Assembly: GCA_021442155.1 (NCBI GenBank)
Contig: CM038216.1
Location: 88,260,945 to 88,324,944, forward strand
Direction of reading: 5' to 3'
DNA length: 64,000 bases
Source of the DNA: Cymbidium sinense
Lineage: Eukaryota; Streptophyta; Magnoliopsida; Asparagales; Orchidaceae
The stretch's first letter is position 1; every line of letters starts with the position of its first letter. Below the pieces are notes generated by a model that worked only from the letters and a program-made list of their open reading frames with translations, did no database searches and had not been told where the DNA came from. This document shows, one piece after another, positions 11,669-23,811 of the stretch. The translations under genes were made by a program, and so were the position numbers.

Positions 11669-14102
11669 TTTTTTAGAGAAAGTTTGAATTTTATTACCAT
11701 AGAAATAAAGGATACAACGTCCTTAAAAGGGGTAAAGCACAAAGTTGTACTACTCACAGAGCTACAAGAAACCTAAAGAGCTAAACCCCCATCTAAGTAC
11801 AATGGAAAAAATTAAAGTGAAAATACAATAGCTTAAAACCAACTGAGAAAAGACCCAAAATAAGACTAATATAACTCAAGAAAGTAGTAAAATGACTAGT
11901 TAGCAATAGCTCATGATCCTTTTGAGAAGTCAAGATAAGCAAGATCCACATCAACAGTACTTGAGTTGACTGAGTAAAGATCATTACATCGATGAAGTTT
12001 CGACCTTCAAAATAAATCTACAAAACACTATAAAGGCAATGGTCATAGCTCAAGAGAAAATGATAAAGTTGACAATTTAAAAAGGGCTATAAAAGAGAAG
12101 GCTCTTTAGTTAAGATCATCTCTCAAGGGCAATAATACATATGAGCATCCAAACTTCATGAGAAGGGTTACAATCATATGCATGCTACCAACCAGAGAGA
12201 AGATACGAGGAAAAATCAAGGCCATCATAGATAGTATACCTGATATTAGCAACCATCTAAGGCAAAATAGTGCATAGTGATCCAGTTCCTCCACCAAATA
12301 AATAGGGAAAAATAGCCAGCTAGCCGCCAACCAGCAGCCAACCCACCAACCAAAACCCATAATAAACCAATCACTTAAAGCCAACATCTTAGAAGTTACA
12401 ATAGGATCATTGGCCAAGATAAAATAAACCAAGCGGTAACTCCACCGAAAGCCACCACCAATAGGAAGAGAAACACAAAGGAGTTAGCATAAATGGGAAC
12501 AACAATAGCAAAATAGTCCCAAAGGCAAACAACAACCACTATCTCGAGCATTTGCAATCCAAATCCAAAGAAAACCTCCACCCAAATAGCAAAACATATG
12601 AGATAAGCAGGAGAGAGGAAAGCCATAACATAGAGGCCAGAGGGTTTCCAAAATTACAATCAAAACCACCACCAAGGCGCAAAAGAAATAATCCACAACC
12701 ACCAACCAAGAAGCAAATATCAAGAAATAAGGAGACCCAAATAAACTAGAGGGTGTCAATACCAATAGCCAACATAAATCCCAAAACACCAAGCCACAAC
12801 ACAAGCATACAAGGCAAGACAACAGCCACAAAAATGCCCTCAAGCAGCTAACCCTAGACAACAAGTCTTAAAACATGACAAAAAAAACAACAAGAACTCA
12901 TATCCTCCACCAACAAAATAGCCAATAAGACCACCTAGGCTAGCAGGCAACAAGATGAGCATCAGGATAAATCAGAGCAGCAGAAAAACTGACACCCAAA
13001 CCCAGAACAAAAATTAAAAAAGCAGCTGCACCCAATAGAGGATAACCAACCAAGGAGGAGACCAAAAATCCAACCAGAGTACCCAACCAAAAGCACCTAA
13101 ACCAACCATCAAACACAGCCAACACATCCACCCAGCCAAGCAACCCAGCCTGCCAAAAAAACCAACCAGCCCAGTCAGCCAACAAAATCAAGTAGCATAC
13201 AAAGCCAATACAAAGCTCAAAAAGGAGGGAAAGAGCAACAACAGACAAAGCCACAACCCACCTGGAGATCTCAAAAATAACCAAGAAACAAAAATGGTAG
13301 TCAACCAGCTAGATGAAGGCCAAGGAGGACCCAACCACAAGCAGCAAAACTATAAGGAAAGGAACAAGGCCAGAGATAAACAAAACCCTTTCTAATTCCC
13401 AAAGAGTAGACAATCACCACAAAGGAGAAAATATGAAGACAGCAACCATAGAACAGCTACATTCCATCCACAAGGCAGATGGAAAGCCAACCAACAGAAG
13501 CCCCCAAGGCAAACCAATAAAGGATAACATCAACCACAAAAAAACCCAAAACTAAGCCATGCTAGAAGAGGCCAATAGCAGCGATGAAAAAATAACCACC
13601 CAAAATAACCACGAAAATGGAAGAAGAAAATTGCAGCAACCAGTAGAGCCAACCATAGCAACCAAAAATCCAATTCGAATAAGGCCATAGCCAACCAAAA
13701 CTAGAGGCAAACCCAACATCCATTAATAAAGGGGTAGGCAAAAAATGGACACAACCACAACTAAATAGGTGACCCTCAAAAAATCACTAGCTGTGTGACA
13801 AAAGAAGCATAGCATGAGCCATAGAAAGAAAACCACCAGTCTTAGAGGAGGAAATCAATCATAACCACTACGACCTAAAAAAGGTTTGTCAAGTATAGAA
13901 TCGAGTTAAGAGGAAGGGGGTTTAAGTATAAAAATAAACTAAAAAAAACCACTTCCTATTAAGGGAAGCACAAAATAAACAACCAAAAATAGTTTAAATA
14001 AAACCACCATAGCACAAAGATCAACACAATAGCATAAAGTTAAAATCTGAGGTTAGATAGTCCAGTGTTATCCAGATTGACCAGACCATGCATATGCTTA
14101 GG
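11669..14102 (-). other. Long LINE 3' untranslated region
   Basis: 2.4 kb lies between the RNase H stop at 14,103 and the poly-A edge at 11,669. On the - strand it is T/G-rich with many TTGGTTGG-like words. Its 3' half is the part repeated in fragments A, B, C and E. Open frames such as 12,940-13,284 translate to W/F/L/G/V-rich hydrophobic strings. They are not conserved as frames between the copies, so they look like composition artefacts, though a protein cannot be excluded by eye. Confidence 0.7.
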
Positions 14103-14520
14103 TTAGCTATGGTTATCAAATAAAGTGAGCTCATTTAATTCCCTTCCCAAATTAGCCAGGCAATCAGCATAAGCATTACCTTCACGAAGAATGTAAAAAT
14201 TTTTGTAGCAAACTTGAGAAAGAAGCTTTTTAGTGTGATTATGAAGATAAAATAAGTCAACATTACCCATTTTTTTTATTATTGAGCATATAAAGTAAAA
14301 GAAGTGCATCAACTTTAATCTAAATATTAAAGAGGCCTTTGCTTAAATAAATATCTATAGCTTTGTTAATAGCCATGTGCTCAACATAAATAACAAAACA
14401 AGCTTTGAGGGGGTAGGCAAAAGCACAAATGACAGTACTTTTAAAATCCCTAAGAATTCCACTACCACCATATTTGTTTTGGGAAACAGAACCATCTGTA
14501 TTGATCTTAAGAAAGAAAAT
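14103..14520 (-). pseudogene. LINE ORF2 RNase H domain
   Basis: The start is clear at about 14,511: LKINTDGSVSQNKYGGSGI, the first catalytic Asp in the TDGS block. AYPLKACFVIYVEHMAINKA follows; the motif normally carries the Glu near AE(A/L)MA and here has EHMA. A frameshift falls near 14,315. The C-terminal part NFYILREGNAYADCLANLG lies in another frame at 14,150-14,250 and holds the last Asp. A stop follows NHS at 14,103. Plant L1 LINEs commonly carry this domain, which removes RNA from the RNA:DNA hybrid. The frameshift makes it non-functional. Confidence 0.85.
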
Positions 14521-14659
14521 TTTAAGCTTAATCCAATGTATCATCCTAATACTCTTGTAGGAAGGATCATCATGCAAAGTGATACCCAATTTTTTAGCTA
14601 CAAATTTATAACATCTAAAGTGAAGATTACTAATTAAATATGCATTTACCAAAGTATGA

Positions 14660-15740
14660 ATTTTTTTTTGTTCTGGTAAGGATCCTTTTATGGTTCATAA
14701 GTATAACATGATATTTAGCATCAATTCTATCCATCCAAATGAATCAAATATGGGAAATAACAATTAAAACTTTGATATGACCTTACATAGTTTTATGGAA
14801 ACAAATTAAGAAGTTGATATAATGAAAGATAGCCATGAAAATAATTAGTGTTAAATAAATCATCATGCCATATCCAAAGTAATGAAGCAATAGAACCATT
14901 GACAAAAACATTATTAACATTTTGAATATGAAAGCAACAATAACACTTAGAAGGTAAATAAAACCCTTTAAGCTAGAACAAGGAATCAACAGAGATGAAG
15001 TTATTCAAAATCTTCCAACCTAAAATAGAATAAGAAATGGGAATGATATTGTTCCAAAGTTTAATGAAAACATTAGAGGTGTTCTAATATAATTCCAATC
15101 ATCATTAAGAACAAAATCACCATTGTAAGAGAACTTGAAAAGAATTTGATCCAATTTATTTAAAAAAATAGCGATGTTGCAAAACTTGTTAAAAAAAGAA
15201 ATAGGAATGTCATTCTCAAGTTTGTTTTTATTTTAATTGTTATTAAGCCAAAAAGAGTTAATTTTGAGAGTAGTTGTAGAGTGTGTAGATAAAAGGGAGT
15301 CAATAGAGCCATTGCCAATCCAATTGTTTTGCCAAAAGAAGAACCTGAATGAATACCCCAAGATATTAAGGATTCAACAACCTATTTAATTGAGCAAAAA
15401 CTTTTCCAATCTGGAGAGTCACTGACTTTATAAGCACATGTCAGAGGGTGTTTACCATGGCAATATTTTTCCATCATAAAATTAGCCCAAAGGCTATCAT
15501 TCTTTCTAGAATTCCACCAGAGCTAATGAGAGAAGGCAGTGATAGCTTCATGAATAGGTTTACAACCAAGACCACCTTCACCCAAAGGACCACAACATTT
15601 ATGCCAGGAAGTCCAATGCATTCTCTTAATAGAATTATTGGACCTCCAAAAATATTTATTAAGAATGCGATCAATTTTGATAAGAGTAAAATTTGTGGGA
15701 ATAATAGTTTGAATCAAAAAAAGATTGACTAAATTGAGAG
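14660..15740 (-). pseudogene. LINE ORF2 connection and zf-RVT region
   Basis: Between RT and RNase H the - strand shows the typical plant LINE block IDRILNKYFWRSNNSIKRMH, then WTSWHKCCGPLGEGGLGCK and LWANFMMEKYCHGKHPLTCA (15,440-15,720). Further on it has FYLPSKCYCCFHIQNVNNVF (about 14,880-14,970), matching the zf-RVT cysteine/histidine cluster. Frameshifts and stops separate these pieces. This zinc-binding region follows RT in plant L1 ORF2 and probably helps bind RNA or DNA. Confidence 0.75.
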
Positions 15741-15799
15741 TGCTTTTAAGAATAGTAAGCCTGCCACCAAAGGAAAGTAAATGGAAGTCCCAATCAGAA

Positions 15800-17060
15800 A
15801 TTTATTTTTAATTTTTTGAATTAACTCATCAAGAAGGAGGGATCATTTTGGAACTTTAAAAAGAGGAGCACCCAAGTACTTAAGAGGTAAGTGTTGATGT
15901 TTAAAATTAGAGATATGCAAAATTTGATTGAATTTATTATTGGAGATACTTGAAGAAGTAATAAAATAGCTTTGTTATCAATGATAGAAAGACCACTTTC
16001 TCTACCAAATTTATTTAAAAAAATATTGAGGTTCTTGATATGATGATTAGAAGCATTGCAAAAAATAATAAAATAATCTACAAAGCTTAAGTGGGAAAAA
16101 GGAAGACCACCAAAAGTTTTGTAATACATACTAGGATTATTTAAGAATAACTAATTGATGCTCCTTGATATGTAGTCAACATCGATAATAAATAAAGTAA
16201 GAGATGAAGGATCCCCTTATCTTAAGCCATGGGAAGAAGGAAATAAGCCCAAAGCTTCCCCATTAAGCAAAATAGAGAACTAGACATTATTAATACAATT
16301 TTTAATAAGAAAAATAAATTTAGTAGAAAACCTAATTAAATTCAAAATATGGAAAAGGAAATCCAAGAGATAATATCAAAAGCTTTGGTAATATCTAATT
16401 TGAAAAGAATGTTTCCACCTTTGGTCTTTGCATTTAAATCATGAATTAATTCTTGGGCAAGTAAAATGTTATCAAAAATAGATCTACCTCTACCAAAACT
16501 AGTTTGGTTGAGAGAGATAATCTTATGAAGTAAGACTAAGCTTGGCAAGAACTTTGGAAATCACTTATTGAAAAGTGTAAAGACTCAGGTCTAAAATCAC
16601 TCAATAGTGGGTTATCTTTCTTAGGTATGAGAGCATTAGAAGAGCTAGAGAAATATCTAGGAAAAGGATTTCCATTAAAAAAATTAACCATAGCCTCAAT
16701 CAGATCATTTTAAATAATAAACCAACATTATTAAAAAATTGGGAAGTGAAACCCTCCGGACTAGCAATAGAATCTATGTTCATGCCATTAAGAACTTTAA
16801 AAATTTCATCTTCACTAGGCATAATAGTAAGAAAATTATTATCATCATTGGTAATAATAGAAGGAATTAAGTGTGATTTTGAAATAGCTTTATAAGACCA
16901 ACTCTTATTAAGCATATTTCTAAAGTAATTAATGACTAAATCCTTAATATCATTATTGACTATAATCCATTCATCATTGTCATCTTTAATTTTTTGAATA
17001 TTATTTAAGGCTCTCATTTTATTAACTAAAGCATGAAAATAGCTAGTTTTCATGCACCAT
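15800..17060 (-). pseudogene. LINE ORF2 reverse transcriptase, active site lost
   Basis: The pre-RT segment is at 17,053-16,700 (YFHALVNKMRALNNIQKIKD, then DEIFKVLNGMNIDSIASPEG with the usual DGF changed). IPKKDNPLLSDFRPE follows near 16,600-16,650, then NQTSFGRGRSIFDNILLAQE and ILFKLDITKAFDIISW (16,370-16,500, first catalytic Asp in LDITKAFD). The active-site block at about 16,060-16,080 reads FVDYFIIFC where FADD is expected, so one catalytic Asp is Tyr. Frameshifts split the domain. The protein would have copied LINE RNA at a nicked target. This copy is dead by sequence. Confidence 0.85.
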
Positions 17061-17379
17061 CTGTAATGTGTTTACTAGCAACATTTTGGTGTCAATAAGT
17101 CCCTTTCAAATTTTGAAAATTAACAAGCTTATCTTTCGCCTCAGTCAAGTCCTTAATATTAGAAGTATCAGACATAACAAAGACTTCAAGATCACAAACT
17201 AATTTTTCCATATCTTTGATATTAGTAAGAAGGTTTTTAAAATAATGCCTGTTCAACCAACCCAGAGTTTATTTAAGTATTTTAAGCTTAAACCAAAGTC
17301 TTTTCATCCCCATAATAGAATTATCAGGATGTAAAAGATCTTTCCAATTATTAGCCACAACATTAAAAAACTCAATATG

Positions 17380-18115
17380 CTAAATCCACATGTTCTGAAA
17401 TCTAAAAGAAGAGAAATTTTTTAATCTATTAGAATTATCTTTAATAGAAACTAAAAGAGGACCATAATCAAACATTGTTCTGCATAAATGATTGATAGAA
17501 GTAATAGGCCATTGAGTAATCCAATGAGTATTAAAAATAATCAAGTCCAACCTTTGCCAAAGTCTAGAGTTTTGCCAAGTATAATTAAAACCCTCAAAAC
17601 CAATATTAATCAAATTACAATCAAAGATCATATTGATAAATTCTTCCACGGAATGAATATTAAGAGAGCAACCACCACTTCATTTAGAAGAGAACAAAAT
17701 AGTGTTGAAATCACAACCAACCAACTAAGGTTTATTGATAGAAGTGGAAAAATTAGTTAAGTTATCCCAAAGAAGATTTCTATTAGATCTATTACAAGAT
17801 GCATAAACAAAAGAGCCCAAAAGGCAATTATCACCACAAGAGATTTAAGCATTGACAACTTGATAAAAATCAGCAAGAATAGAAATTTTTACATATTTAT
17901 TCAAAAAAAACCAAATCTTATTACTAACATTAGAGAAAACTTTATTGAAATTGATCATTCTAGCAACATGGTTAATTTTATTAGAATGAATAAGAGGATC
18001 AAAAATAATATGTAAAGGAATATTATGAATACAACAAAAATTTCTAATATAGTTAGGGAGAGAGGGCGTGGAGTAAAAGGTACTTGAGAGAAGAGAGGGT
18101 GGGTACATTAGTTCT
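17380..18115 (-). pseudogene. LINE ORF2 endonuclease domain
   Basis: From 18,108 the - strand has HSNKINHVARMINFNKVFSN, then LGSFVYASCNRSNRNLLWDN (17,770-17,830) and WLVGCDFNTILFSSK (17,690-17,740, the GDFN-type metal/DNA-binding block). Next are FEGFNYTWQNSRLWQRLDL (17,540-17,600) and a final block at about 17,450-17,480 where the expected SDH reads FDYG. This is the APE-type nuclease that nicks target DNA for L1 LINEs. Stops occur within it, and loss of the SDH histidine would inactivate it. Confidence 0.85.
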
Positions 18116-18714
18116 AGTGTTTCTTGGAAATTTGGGAGAAATCTTTAACATTTGTTTTCTTTTTCGAATAGAAAGTTTGGAAGCCATTTTCTTTGCCCTT
18201 TGAATCATCATCTGAAAAGGATTTAGCAACATTATTCACAGATTTAGAACAAATCTATTAATGAGAAGTGAATTCTGCATCTTCCAAGACACCGAATTTA
18301 TTAAAGTTAAATGAGCTTGAATAGAAAGGGAGCAAAACGATTTATTAAGAAGACAAGTGGGAACAGCAAACCCTTCTTCATCATTAGCCAAATTATTAGA
18401 TAAAAGCAAATCTTTTTGAGAATTTAAATCATACTAAATTTGAAATACAGAATCAAATTTTTCAACCTAATTGTCAAGAGGTATTAAAGCCAGATTATTC
18501 ATTGAATTAGAATGATGAACTATAATAAATTTTGCATTTATGTTCTCCATTAAAGCTTCATTTTCATCTATCAAAGCAAGCAAGGTTGCAAAGAATGGAA
18601 TCAGAGGAAACAAAATCCTCATTTAAAAGTTTAGAATAAATATTATTGTTCACTTTAGAAGCCTTCAATTGCTCATAAGAAATAAAAGGTAAATCAGCAT
18701 TATTAGGAACATTC
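18116..18714 (-). pseudogene. LINE ORF1 C-terminal part and ORF1-ORF2 junction
   Basis: The - strand can be read in pieces such as ENEALIDENAKFIIVHHSNS (near 18,530) and a basic stretch with RKRKQMLKISPKFPRN near 18,130. The same succession is found in the + strand copy at 61,260-61,760 (DENEALIEN, then KKKKMLKNSLP). This is the low-conservation tail of ORF1 between the zinc knuckle and ORF2. It has several stops. No domain beyond that is recognisable. Confidence 0.6.
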
Positions 18715-19049
18715 AAAGAATCCTTTTTTTTTCCAAAGTAGTTTTTTGATATTTGACAGTGGTCGGCCTAAGGTTAGGAATAAAATTTTCCTTAATAGGG
18801 ATTTTCTTTTTTAGGTGAGGATGAAGAATGAAACATTCAGAATTATCATGCCCATGGATTTTGTAGTGAGAACAAAAGATAGGGAAATTTTCAAATTCAA
18901 TTTTGTGCATATAATCATAATTTTTGGATCCCAACTAGATTTTTTTTGGATGTTTCTTGGTAATGTCCAATTCAACAAGGATTCCAGCCATTGAAGGCTG
19001 AGATTTTGTAGCCATTGCTTGATCAATTTGCAATGGCCAACCAAATAAT
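18715..19049 (-). pseudogene. LINE ORF1 DUF4283/CCHC zinc-knuckle end, 5'-truncated
   Basis: From 19,049 the - strand reads LFGWPLQIDQAMATKSQPSM, then AGILVELDITKKHPKKI, a stop, LGSKNYDYMHKIEFENFPIF and CSHYKIHGHDNSEC. This matches the end of the DUF4283 fold and the CX2CX4HX4C knuckle of plant LINE ORF1 (second Cys changed to Tyr: CSHYKIHGHDNSEC). The protein is an RNA-binding chaperone of the element. The upstream half is missing: telomere-like repeat begins at 19,050. Confidence 0.85.
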
Positions 19050-19211
19050 TTAGGGTTTAGGATTTAGGGTTAGGGTTTAGGATTTAGTTTTAAGTTTAGG
19101 GTTTGGGATTTAGGGTTAGGGTTTAGGATTTAGGGTTAGGGTTTAGGATTTAGTTTTAGGTTTATGGTTTAAGTTTTAGTTTAGTGTTTAGGGATTAGGA
19201 TTTAAGGTTTT
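19050..19211 (+). repeat. Degenerate telomere-like satellite, segment 7 (short spacer)
   Basis: Heptamer repeats with a local period of about 27-30 bases (GTTTAGGATTTAGGGTTAGG units at 19,055-19,150) lie between the truncated LINE 5' end and the 3' end of GR-RBP fragment 3. Confidence 0.85.
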
Positions 19212-19693
19212 TTTTAATAGAGAACAAATCCAGATTCAACATTTCTTCTTTTTGATTTCATCAACCAAGTAGCACTCGAAGTTTACTAAGAGATAAGCGA
19301 TGACATAGATAAAATATGAACACCAATGGAGAAAATAAAAAACTCTAGATAAGTAGAACCATCTCTATTATAAATACACAGTTCCATAAGCATTAGATCG
19401 GATCAACCACTCTTCAATTTCTCTAGTTCCCATCAAAACCACCCACGCTTCTCGAGTAGCAGGATCCGCCATCATATCTCCGATCTCTCCCTATACCAAA
19501 ACCATGGTTGTAACCTCTGACGCTCCTCTCGCATCCATAACAACCACTGCACCGACCACCACCTCCATATCCATCAACACCTCCAGACAGCCCACCACCA
19601 CTGTGATAACCTCCTACTCTACCTTCGCCTCCACCATTAGATATAGACTGAGCCTAGTTAAAGGATGTTGCTACTATCAAGGTTCTACCCATT
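19212..19693 (-). pseudogene. GR-RBP 3'-exon fragment 3
   Basis: It starts at the shared boundary (19,693) as NG-stop-NLDSSNI, then has a frameshifting deletion in the RRM end. In the second frame it reads SNGGGEGRVGGYHSGGG, GYGGGGRCSG, RGYNHGFGIGRDRRYDGGSC, YSRSVGGFDGN and a TAG stop in place of the TGG of fragment 2. The 3'-UTR runs to the T-run near 19,208. It lies next to the 5' end of LINE D, as fragment 12 lies next to the LINE on the right arm. Confidence 0.85.
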
Positions 19694-22600
19694 CTTATGG
19701 TATAGGGTTAGTTTAGGGTTTAGGGTTTGGGATTTATGGTTTAGGGTTTAGGGTTCAGGGTTTAGGGTTTAGGATTTAGGGTTTAGGGTTTAGAGTTTTT
19801 GGGTTTAGCCTTCAGGGTTTAGGGTTTACGATATACTATTTTGGTTTTAGAGTTTAGAGTTTTATGGTTTAGGGTTTAGGGTTTATGGTTGTAGGTTTAG
19901 GGTTTTGGGTTTAGGGTGTAGGGTTTAGAGCTTTTTTTAAAAAAAAATTAAGTAAATCAGTAGGTTTAGATTTATTTCATTTTTTTATTCATCTGAGTTT
20001 ATTTTATTTTTTATTTTTATTTAGGTTTATTTTTATTTTTCTTTAATTTAGTTTATTTATCTTTGGTTTACTTATTATAGTTTAGGTGTTTTATTATAGT
20101 TTATTTTTTATGTTTAGGTTTATTTTTAACTGAGTTTTATTTTTAGGTTTTAGTTTCATTTTATTTTTTTAGCTTTGGGTTTTAACTTTTTATTTTAGGT
20201 TTATTTTTAGGTTTTATTTTTTTAGTTTAGGTTTAGGTTTATTTTTAGTTTAATTTATATTATTTTATTTAGGTTTAAGTTTAGGTTTAATTTATTTTAG
20301 GTTTAGGTTCAAGTTTTTTTATTTTAGTTTTGTTTATTTAGTTTAGGTTAAGGTTTAGTTTATTTTAGTTTAGGTTAAGGATTATTTTATTTTATTTATT
20401 TTATTTTTATTTTAGGTTTGGTTTTTTTTTTTTTTAGGGTTTAAGTTTTATTTTTTATTCATTTTTAGGTATTTATTTTTAGGTTTATTTTTAAGTTTAG
20501 TTATTTATTTATTTTCTATTTTATTTTATTTTAGGTTTATTTTATTTTAAAATTTTATTTTATTTAGGTTTATTTTATTTTATTTAGTTTAGTTTAAGTT
20601 TTATTTACTTTCATTTTTATTTTTATTTTATTTTATTTTGAGGTTTAGGTTTAGGTTTATTTTATTTTTAGGTTTTATTTAGTTTAGGTTTAAGTTTTTA
20701 AGTTTTTAGGGTTTAGAGTTTAGGGTTTAGGGTTTAGTGTTTAGGGATTATGGTTTAGGGTTTTAGGGTTTAGGTTTTAGGGTTTAGGGTTTAGGATTAT
20801 GGTTTAGGGTTTAGGATTTAGTGTTTAGGGTTTAGGCTTTAGGGTTTAAGGTTTAGGGTTTAGGGATAGTTTAGGGTTTAGGGTTTAGGGTTTAAGGTTT
20901 CAAAGTTTAGGGTTTAGAGTTCAGGGTTAGGGTTAGGGTTTAGGTTTTAAGGTTTAGAGTTTAGGGATTAGGGTTTAGGGTTTAGGATTTTTGGTAAGTT
21001 TAGGGTATTGGGTTTAGGTTTTAAGGATTTTTAGGGTTTAGGGTCTAGGGTTTAGAGTTTCGTGTTTAGAGTTGTAGGTTTTAGTTTATAGGTTTAGTAT
21101 TTAGGATTTAAGGTTTAGGGTTTAGGGTCCAAGATTTTTTTTTTAATTAAATAAACAGGTAAGCTTAGGTTTATTTAGTTTATTTTTTATTTAATTTAGT
21201 TTATTTTATTTTATTTTTATTTATTTTAGCTTTGGTTTTTTATTTTCATTTCTTTTTTAGGTTTTGGGTTTATGTTTATTTTTTAGTTTAGTTTTATTTT
21301 AATTTTAATTTTGAGGTTTAAGTTTTATTTTTCATTTTTAAGTTTTGGTTTAGGTTTTTATTTTATGTTTATTTTTAAGTTTTATTTTTTAGTTTAAGTT
21401 TAGGTTTATTTTTAGTTTATTTTATTTTATTTAGTTTATGGTTTATGTGTAGTTTGTTTTAGGTTTAGGTTTAATTTTATTTTATATTATTTTACATTTA
21501 GTTTTTATTTTATTCAGGTTTTTTATTTTTTTTGGTTTATTTTATTTTTCTGTTTAGTTTAAGTTTTTATTTATTTTATTTTAGTTTAGTTTTTATTTTT
21601 TAATTTTATTATATTTTTACATTTAGGTTTAGGTTTAGGTTTATATTTTTATTTTATTTTATTTATTTATTTTATTTAGGTTAGGTTTTATAATTTATTT
21701 TAGTTTTTTTTTTTATTTAGTTTAAGTATAAGTTTTTAGGTTTTAAGGTTTAGGTTTTAGTTTTTTTGGGTTTGGGGTTTAGGGTTTAGGGTTATAGGTT
21801 TTAGGGTTTAAGGTTTAAGGTTTAGGTTTTAGGGTTTATGATTTTAGGGTTTAGGGTTTAGGATTTAGGATTTCAAGGTAATGTTATTAGGGTTTAGGTT
21901 TGTAGGTTTAGGGTTTAGGGTTTGTTTTAGGGTAAAGGGCTTCAGGTTAGGGTTTTTTTATTTTAGTTTTTATTTTAATTTTTTAATTTTTTTTTAAATT
22001 AAGTAAACTTTTAGGCTTAAGTTTATTTAGTTTATTTTTATTTATTTTAGTTTATTTTAGTTTAGATTTTTATTTAGTTTTGGTATTATTTTTATTTAGT
22101 TTAGTTGATTTATTTTAGTTTAGGTTTTTTATTTTAGTTTATTTTTTTAGGTTTAGGTTTATGTTTCAATTTATTTTTTAGTTTAGTTTTATTTTTATTT
22201 TGTTTTTTATGTTTAGGATTTATTTTTTTATTTTTAGGTTGAGGTTTAGGTTTTTATTTTATTTCTTTTAAGTTTAGGTTTTAGGTTTATTTTTAGGTTT
22301 TATTTTTTAATTTAGGTTTAAGTTTATTTTTAATTTATTTTATTTTATTTAGGGTTTATGTTTAGGTTTAGGTTTACTTTATTTTAGGTTTAGGTTTAGG
22401 TTTTATTTATTTTTGTATTGTTTATTTTAGTTTAGTTTTAGGTTTATTTTATTTTTATTTTAGGTTTAGGTTTAGGTTTTTTATCTAGTTTAGGGTTCAA
22501 GTTTTATAGTTTATTTATTTTGAGGTTTTATGTTTAGGTTTATTTTTTATGTTTAGTTTTTTATTTAGTTGTAATTTTATTTTATTTAAGGTTCAATTTT

Positions 22601-23811
22601 TATTTTATTTACTTTTTTTATTTTTTAGTTAAGTTTAGGGTTTTATTTATTTTATTTTAATTTAGTTTTTATTTTGTTTATTTTATTTCATTTTCTTTCC
22701 TTTTTAAGTTTAGGTTTACTGTTCAGGGTTTAGGGTTTAAGGATAGTTTTAGGGTTTTGGGTTTAGGGCTAGTTTTTTTTAATTTTACTTTAATTTAATT
22801 AATTTATTTTTTAAATTAAGTAAATTGGTAGGTTTAGGTTTATTTACTTTATATTTTTACTTATTTTAGTTTATTTTATTTTTTATTCTTAATTTTATTT
22901 AGGTTTAGGTTTATTTTTAATTTTATTTAGTTTACTTTATTTATTATAGGTTTGTTTATTTTAGTTTATTATTTAGGTTAAGGTTTAGGTTTTAGTTTAT
23001 TTTTTGTTTAGTTGTATTTTATTTTATTTTTTAGGTTTAGGTTTTATTTTTTTATTTTTTTATTTTTAGGATTAAGTTTAGGTTTTTATTTTATTTTATT
23101 TAGGTTAAGGTTTTAGGTTTATTTTTAAATTTTATTTTTTAGTTTAGGTTTAGGTTTAATTTTCATTTATTTTATTTTATTTAGGGTTTATATTTAGGTT
23201 TAGGTTTTATTTATTTTTATTTATATTATTTTTTCTTAGGTTTAGGTTTATTATATTTTTATTTTAGGTTTAGGTTTTGTTTTTTAGTTTAGGGTTTAGG
23301 TTTTATTATTTATTTTTGTTTAGGAGTTAGTTTTAGGTTTATTTTTTAGGTTTAGGTTTTTATTTAGTATTTATTTTATTTTTATTTTAGGTTTATTTTA
23401 TTTTTATTTTAGGTTTAGTTTTTATTTTATGTAGGTTTTTTACTTTTTTGTTTAGTTTTTATTTTTTATTTTGATTTATTTTTAAGTTTAGGTTTATGTT
23501 TCAGTTTAGGTTTTAGCTTAGGTTTTTTTATTATTTTATTTTGTTTTAAGTTTTTTTATTTATTTTATTTTAAGGTTTAAGTTTAGGTTTTTATATTTTT
23601 AGGGTTTAGGGTTAGTTGAGGGTTTAGGGTTTAGTGTTTAGGGCTTTATATTTAGGGTTTTGGATTTAGGGTTTAGAGTTTAGGTTTCAGGGTTTAGGGT
23701 TTAGGGTTTTAGGGTTTAGGGTTTAGGGTTTTTAGTGTTTAGGGTTGTGGGCTTAGGTTTTAAGTCTAGGGTTCAGGTGTTAGTTTAGGGTTTAGATTTT
23801 TTGGTATTTTT
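19694..23811 (+). repeat. Degenerate telomere-like satellite, segment 8
   Basis: 4.1 kb without a gene. TTTAGGG-type blocks (19,710-19,925; 20,700-21,125; 21,740-21,950; 23,600-23,790) alternate with TTTATTTTA/TTTAGG blocks. Satellite cores at 19,931-19,980, 21,133-21,188, 21,988-22,038 and 22,806-22,850 give spacings of about 1.2, 0.86 and 0.81 kb. Each core directly follows a heptamer block and opens an A/T-rich block, which defines the repeat unit. Confidence 0.9.

Larger units (their letters stand above)
11669..19049 (-). mobile_element. L1-type LINE copy D, nearly complete but dead, 5'-truncated
   Basis: About 7.4 kb on the - strand. The order 5' to 3' is the end of ORF1 with DUF4283/zinc knuckle (19,049-18,715), apurinic-type endonuclease (18,115-17,380), reverse transcriptase (about 17,060-15,800), zinc-binding zf-RVT region (about 15,740-14,660), RNase H (14,520-14,103), then a 2.4 kb 3'-UTR ending in an A-run at 11,669. 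This is the domain order of plant L1 LINEs, which copy themselves by target-primed reverse transcription in the nucleus. ORF1 starts inside DUF4283, so the 5' end is lost. Many in-frame stops and frameshifts, and a changed RT active site, make it inactive. The 5' edge abuts telomere-like repeat. A second member of the family starts at 60,516 on the + strand. Confidence 0.9.
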
